Both the position numbers and the translations under genes were made by a program. A DNA stretch of 64,000 nucleotides from Bordetella parapertussis (GTDB lineage: Bacteria; Pseudomonadota; Gammaproteobacteria; Burkholderiales; Burkholderiaceae_B), in contig CAMBFI010000007.1 in NCBI GenBank assembly GCA_945865935.1, positions 84,339 to 148,338 of the forward strand, read 5' to 3'. The notes beneath the pieces were generated by a model. It was given only the letters and a program-made list of their open reading frames with translations, was not told the DNA's origin and did no database searches. Within the stretch, counting starts at the first letter, position 1; every line of letters begins with the position of its first letter. Positions 60,358 to 64,000 of this stretch are shown here, in pieces.

Positions 60358-63300
60358 TCAAGTATTTTTTTCTATTAATTGTTGTGCTTTCAACGCTTCA
60401 TATTCTTCAATTTTTTTAACCAATGCCACTATTCGAATCGGTGCCTCGCTAACACCAGATTTTGCGGCAAACCTATATAGCTCTAACGCCTTATTCCAAT
60501 CGACATTCACGCCCAAACCACTTTCGTAACACAAGCCAAGATTAAATCGAGCGTATGGGTGGCCTTGTTGGGCTGATTTTTGATACCAACGGGCCGCTTC
60601 GATACAGTTGTCTTCAACCTCGTCACCTTTTTCGTATTTCAATCCTAAAGCAAATTGCGCATCTGCTTTACCCGCGCTGGCAGCAGCCCATAACTCCTTC
60701 AAGGAAACAGTCATTAATCTCGGAGTCATACCAAAACGTTCAGATGATGACAAAGGGCGCACTACCTTAGGTGTTAGCCCAATTTCCGAAGGATTGTTTA
60801 TTGAAGATTCAATATTTTCAGAGCGAGGTACCGACTGTGATGATATTTTCAAGTCCTCGCCCTGATCCGTCACTCTAACTTTTTTTTGTGAGTTTTTCAG
60901 GGTGATTGTTCTAGTGGGAGGCTTTACAAATGGCCAGGAGGCTGCGACGCTTCGCACGCTAAGGAATTCATCAATTTCATGGATATATCGAGATGGAATT
61001 TCTGAGGGGACCGAACTATCAGTAACGCGCTCAACGTTCGATAACGACTCTGTCACCATGGGCACCGCTTCGACCTTAGAATTATTTTGTGGAGATTCAG
61101 CTTGAAAGACAGTCTGGTGTTCAGACTGTCTTTGCGGTGTTGAGTCGCTCTTATTAGAAGCCCGGATTTGACTATCGCACTCATCATTTAGCAAAAAAGA
61201 TTTAAGCTTGTCAGAACGACTTGGGTGACGCAGCTTCCGCAGGGCTTTCGCCTCAATTTGACGGATGCGCTCGCGCGTCACATCGAAGTGCTTACCTACC
61301 TCCTCGAGCGTCTGGTCTGTACTCATTTCAATACCAAACCGCATACGAAGCACTTTCGCCTCACGGGGTGTGAGCGAATCTAACACCTCTTTCACCACAT
61401 CACGTAAGGAGGCGTAGATTGCCTCATCAACCGGTTCGAGCGTTTCTTTATCCTCAATAAAATCACCCAGATACGAATCCTCATCATCACCGATCGGTGT
61501 TTGCATCGAAATCGGCTCTTTAGCGATCTTCAAGATCTTGCGGATCTTGTCTTCAGGCATATCCATCTTGGAGGCCAGTGTTGCGGGATCGGGCTCAGCA
61601 CCTGTCTCCTGCAAGATCTGACGACTGATACGGTTCATCTTGTTAATCGTTTCGATCATGTGCACAGGGATACGAATCGTACGGGCCTGATCCGCGATCG
61701 ACCGCGTGATTGCCTGACGAATCCACCATGTTGCATAGGTCGAGAACTTATAACCACGACGATATTCAAACTTATCTACCGCCTTCATCAAACCAATGTT
61801 GCCTTCTTGAATCAGATCCAAGAACTGCAGACCGCGGTTTGTGTATTTCTTTGCGATCGAGATCACAAGACGCAAGTTGGCTTCCGTCATCTCGCGCTTG
61901 GCTTTGCGGGCTTTCGCTTCGCCGGTCGCCATTTTCTTGTTGACGTCTTTCAGGTCTTTGAGCGGCAAGACCACCCTCACCTGCAAGTCGATCAATTTCT
62001 GCTGTAGCTCTTGCACCGCAGGAACATGACGTGTCAGCGTTTGTGCGTAGTCAGCGCCCGTGGCGACTTCGCCAAGCACCCATTCAAGATTAATTTCGTT
62101 ACCTGGAAAAACTTTAATGAAGTGCGAACGCGGCATTCCGGCGCGATCAACGCAAGTGTGCAACACGGCACGCTCAACTTTGCGAACCTCTTCGACCTGC
62201 TGACGCAAGGTGTCAGCCAAACGCTCCACCATCTTGGCAGTAAAGCGAATGCCCATCAATTCGTTCTGAATGACTTCTTGCGCGGCTATGTATGGCTTAG
62301 AGCGATAACCGTCTTTCTCGTACGCAGCACGCATCTTCACGAAATGCGTCGCCACGGTTTCAAATTTAACGAGACCTTTAATGCGCAAATCTTCAAGCTG
62401 CTTGCTGCTCATCTCACCGGCCAGACCATCATCGTCGGCATCGCCAGAGACACCAGCACCCGCATATTCTGCACCGTCATCGTCAACCAAGCCGTCGACA
62501 ACCTCGTCAATCTGAGCCTGTGCCTCACGTACACGCTGCACGTGATTCAAGATCTCGTTGATTGTGGTCGGACATGTCGAAATCGCTTCGACCATATCCT
62601 TGAGGGCACCCTCAATGCGCTTGGCGATTTCAATTTCACCCTCGCGCGTTAAGAGCTCAACGGTTCCCATCTCGCGCATGTACATACGAACAGGGTCTGT
62701 CATGCGTCCAAAGTCATCAACAATCGATGCCAACAACTCCTCAACTTCATCCTCGATATCAATATACGGAAGTGGTATCTTCGACATGTTTTCGAAAGGT
62801 AACAGTTCAGCCTCAGGCGGGTGATCGTATACCGTGATCCCAATGTCGTTAAATGCACTGATAATGCCATCAATAGCGTCAGCATCCACGAGCGCATAGT
62901 TCAAGTGATCATTGATCTCAACGCAAGTTAAATATCCACGGTTTTTACCAAGTTTGATGAGAAACTTCAGCCGATTTCGACGCGCCTCATACTCCTTAGG
63001 CGTAATGGAACCAAATGCGAATAAATCTTGAGAATCAGCTCTGCGAACTCCGCCACGTTTAACAGGCGTAATGTGAGGAATAACTTCAACTTCATGCTCA
63101 CCATCGTCCGAATCAATCGTTTCAACAACAGCATTTGCATTTTCAATCCTCAGCTCTGTTTCGTCGGATCGGTAAGAGCTCGAAGGTCCTAAGAAGGCTT
63201 CTTCAATATCGTTAACCGCCAGATCGATTGATTCACTGTCCGCACCGGCTGAGTTGACATCACTAAATTGAATAGATTCAGATGAACTAGTAATCGACTG

Positions 63301-63672
63301 CTCAGATAACTCCTCCCTAATTTCTAATGTATTTGGATACACATTTTCAAGAACACTGACGTCATGCGTTGACTTTTTTATACGCGCCATAGACACCAAA
63401 ATCAATTCAGCAATTTCTATGAATCCTGCGTCAGCTGCGGCCTGATATGCATTAACGTCGTTCATATCCTTTACGAAAAGATCTGCATTCAGATCAATCA
63501 AAATTGAGACCACGTCAAAATGGCCGTTAGCAGAAGCTAAAAATATAGGGGTCTGACCTTTTTCATTAATTCCATCGATACCTTCTCCACGCCCAAGATG
63601 ATATTTCACAGCGGCTTCAACGCCATGAATACAGGCAAGCTCAAAAAGGTAACTCAAGGATTCATTACTCAT
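60358..63672 (-). CDS. Giant RpoD-type sigma-70 factor with ankyrin and Sel1 extensions
   Basis: About 1104 residues in one open frame. The first 100 residues resemble ankyrin repeats ([20 protein letters not shown], then [17 protein letters not shown]). An acidic/serine-rich linker runs to about 215. The sigma core follows: region 1.1 (about 230-290), 1.2 ([19 protein letters not shown] near 325), the long non-conserved region, regions 2.1-2.4 (about 595-680, with [19 protein letters not shown]), region 3, and region 4 (about 765-828, with [20 protein letters not shown]). Where RpoD normally ends, 275 residues continue: a serine-rich linker, then Sel1-like repeats ([18 protein letters not shown] and [18 protein letters not shown], near 1007-1060). 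The start is ATG 63672; TTG 63678 is an alternative. No dnaG or rpsU is adjacent. Confidence 0.85.
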   Translation of the reverse strand: MSNESLSYLFELACIHGVEAAVKYHLGRGEGIDGINEKGQTPIFLASANGHFDVVSILIDLNADLFVKDMNDVNAYQAAADAGFIEIAELILVSMARIKKSTHDVSVLENVYPNTLEIREELSEQSITSSSESIQFSDVNSAGADSESIDLAVNDIEEAFLGPSSSYRSDETELRIENANAVVETIDSDDGEHEVEVIPHITPVKRGGVRRADSQDLFAFGSITPKEYEARRNRLKFLIKLGKNRGYLTCVEINDHLNYALVDADAIDGIISAFNDIGITVYDHPPEAELLPFENMSKIPLPYIDIEDEVEELLASIVDDFGRMTDPVRMYMREMGTVELLTREGEIEIAKRIEGALKDMVEAISTCPTTINEILNHVQRVREAQAQIDEVVDGLVDDDGAEYAGAGVSGDADDDGLAGEMSSKQLEDLRIKGLVKFETVATHFVKMRAAYEKDGYRSKPYIAAQEVIQNELMGIRFTAKMVERLADTLRQQVEEVRKVERAVLHTCVDRAGMPRSHFIKVFPGNEINLEWVLGEVATGADYAQTLTRHVPAVQELQQKLIDLQVRVVLPLKDLKDVNKKMATGEAKARKAKREMTEANLRLVISIAKKYTNRGLQFLDLIQEGNIGLMKAVDKFEYRRGYKFSTYATWWIRQAITRSIADQARTIRIPVHMIETINKMNRISRQILQETGAEPDPATLASKMDMPEDKIRKILKIAKEPISMQTPIGDDEDSYLGDFIEDKETLEPVDEAIYASLRDVVKEVLDSLTPREAKVLRMRFGIEMSTDQTLEEVGKHFDVTRERIRQIEAKALRKLRHPSRSDKLKSFLLNDECDSQIRASNKSDSTPQRQSEHQTVFQAESPQNNSKVEAVPMVTESLSNVERVTDSSVPSEIPSRYIHEIDEFLSVRSVAASWPFVKPPTRTITLKNSQKKVRVTDQGEDLKISSQSVPRSENIESSINNPSEIGLTPKVVRPLSSSERFGMTPRLMTVSLKELWAAASAGKADAQFALGLKYEKGDEVEDNCIEAARWYQKSAQQGHPYARFNLGLCYESGLGVNVDWNKALELYRFAAKSGVSEAPIRIVALVKKIEEYEALKAQQLIEKNT

Positions 63673-63690
63673 AAACAAGTCATTTTTGTT

Positions 63691-63855
63691 TTATCGTGAA
63701 TTCTTATCACCGAACATTCGTTCTATGAACTCCATTGCAATTGCAGGTGTTACAGGCCTCCATTTATCGCGATAGCTGCTATACAAAAAATCTGGACTAT
63801 CTAGTCGGCTAATAACTTTTACACTCAGAATAAACAGTTGACCGACTGGATCCCC
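63691..63855 (-). pseudogene. 3' tail of a gene cut by the IS-like end
   Basis: An open frame of about 54 codons without a start, ending at TAA 63691-63693, 19 bases before the sigma-factor ATG. It reads convincingly as protein: VISRLDSPDFLYSSYRDKW, then RPVTPAIAMEFIERMFGD. An in-frame TGA lies at 63865-63867 inside the IS-like sequence. It seems to be the end of a gene once upstream of the sigma gene; family not recognised. Confidence 0.5.
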
Positions 63856-63858
63856 GTT

Positions 63859-64000
63859 GGCCGGTCAAATTCCCCCATCTCTGGCCAGGTCAAACTCCCC
63901 CACCTGAACGGGCTGTAAATTAGGGCCAGTCGCCCAAGTTTTAGCCGCAGTTCAGCCCCTGGCAGGACGTTATCTTTACCCCTCGACTGAGGGGAACTGG
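63859..64000. mobile_element. Probable end of an IS21-family element, running off the window
   Basis: Two tandem copies of TGGCC-(A)-GGTCAAA(T/C)TCCCCCA start near 63858 and 63882, about 25 bp apart. Repeats of this kind, GGTCAAA followed by a C-run, are typical of the termini of IS21-type elements in proteobacteria, a pattern recalled and not searched. No transposase gene is in the window. The true boundary may lie a few bases to either side of 63850. Confidence 0.45.

Noticed and set aside
61501..62652. Long plus-strand open frames opposite the sigma factor gene
   Set aside because: They are shadows of a highly conserved coding strand; their translations are compositionally odd and unlike any family.

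Overview
The window looks like a chromosomal accessory region of a betaproteobacterium of the order Burkholderiales, perhaps an Alcaligenaceae-type organism. The reasons are four Bug/TctC-type solute receptors, many LysR and GntR-FCD regulators, GC content judged by eye at about 50%, and a sigma-70 core of the betaproteobacterial RpoD kind. No rRNA, tRNA or CRISPR array was found. Most genes are catabolic or transport modules, each with its own regulator.

Layout. (1) 97-11331 is a hydantoin / N-carbamoyl-D-amino-acid utilisation region: FAD oxidase and Asp/Glu-hydantoin racemase on the minus strand, a divergent LysR regulator, then a plus-strand run of DapA-like lyase, dihydropyrimidinase (D-hydantoinase), N-carbamoyl-D-amino-acid hydrolase, a four-gene amino-acid ABC importer and an M81/MlrC peptidase. 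Two almost identical 19-bp dyads mark the probable LysR sites. (2) 11328-15942 holds minus-strand genes: a sulfatase with Ser in place of the formylglycine Cys, a patatin-like lipoprotein, a GrdB-family selenoprotein read through an in-frame UGA with a recognisable SECIS hairpin, and the C-terminal remnant of a VWA protein. (3) 15943-21444 has a GntR regulator, a NitT/TauT-type ABC importer, an SDR and an alpha/beta hydrolase. (4) 21477-22836 has a second SDR and a glutathione transferase. (5) 23013-27953 is a PhnD-like ABC system resembling the putative selenate importers, then a thiolase/DUF35 pair. (6) 28269-28910 is a HigBA module. (7) 29010-34339 has a cupin, three Bug receptors and a CocE/NonD hydrolase. 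(8) 34398-39031 is a GntR-controlled TRAP transporter with a canonical DapA-family lyase.

(9) 39113-52540 is a patchwork of small and housekeeping-like genes: a Cas4-like/DUF2779 nuclease, an SRAP (HMCES/YedK) protein, a WYL regulator, YbjN, a MerR + VIT/VWA pair, two more HigBA-type modules and a secreted protein built from 19-residue tandem repeats. (10) 52602-60172 has a cytoplasmic gamma-glutamyltransferase-like enzyme, then an LLM monooxygenase, DUF4387, AtuA/DUF1446, Bug receptor, flavin reductase and LysR module. That module is bracketed by a direct repeat of the ggt 5' end, and the distal copy is a 15-codon pseudogene. (11) 60358-63672 encodes a giant RpoD-type sigma factor with N-terminal ankyrin repeats and a C-terminal Sel1-repeat extension. 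Upstream of it lie a gene tail and what looks like an IS21-family end running off the window.

The most unusual items are the ankyrin-sigma70-Sel1 fusion, the hidden selenoprotein 7-8 kb from a probable selenate importer, the direct repeats around the AtuA/LLM module, and three toxin-antitoxin loci whose -10 boxes sit almost on the toxin start codon. Positions 1-96 hold nothing recognisable. All functions are inferred from reading the sequence; no database search was run.
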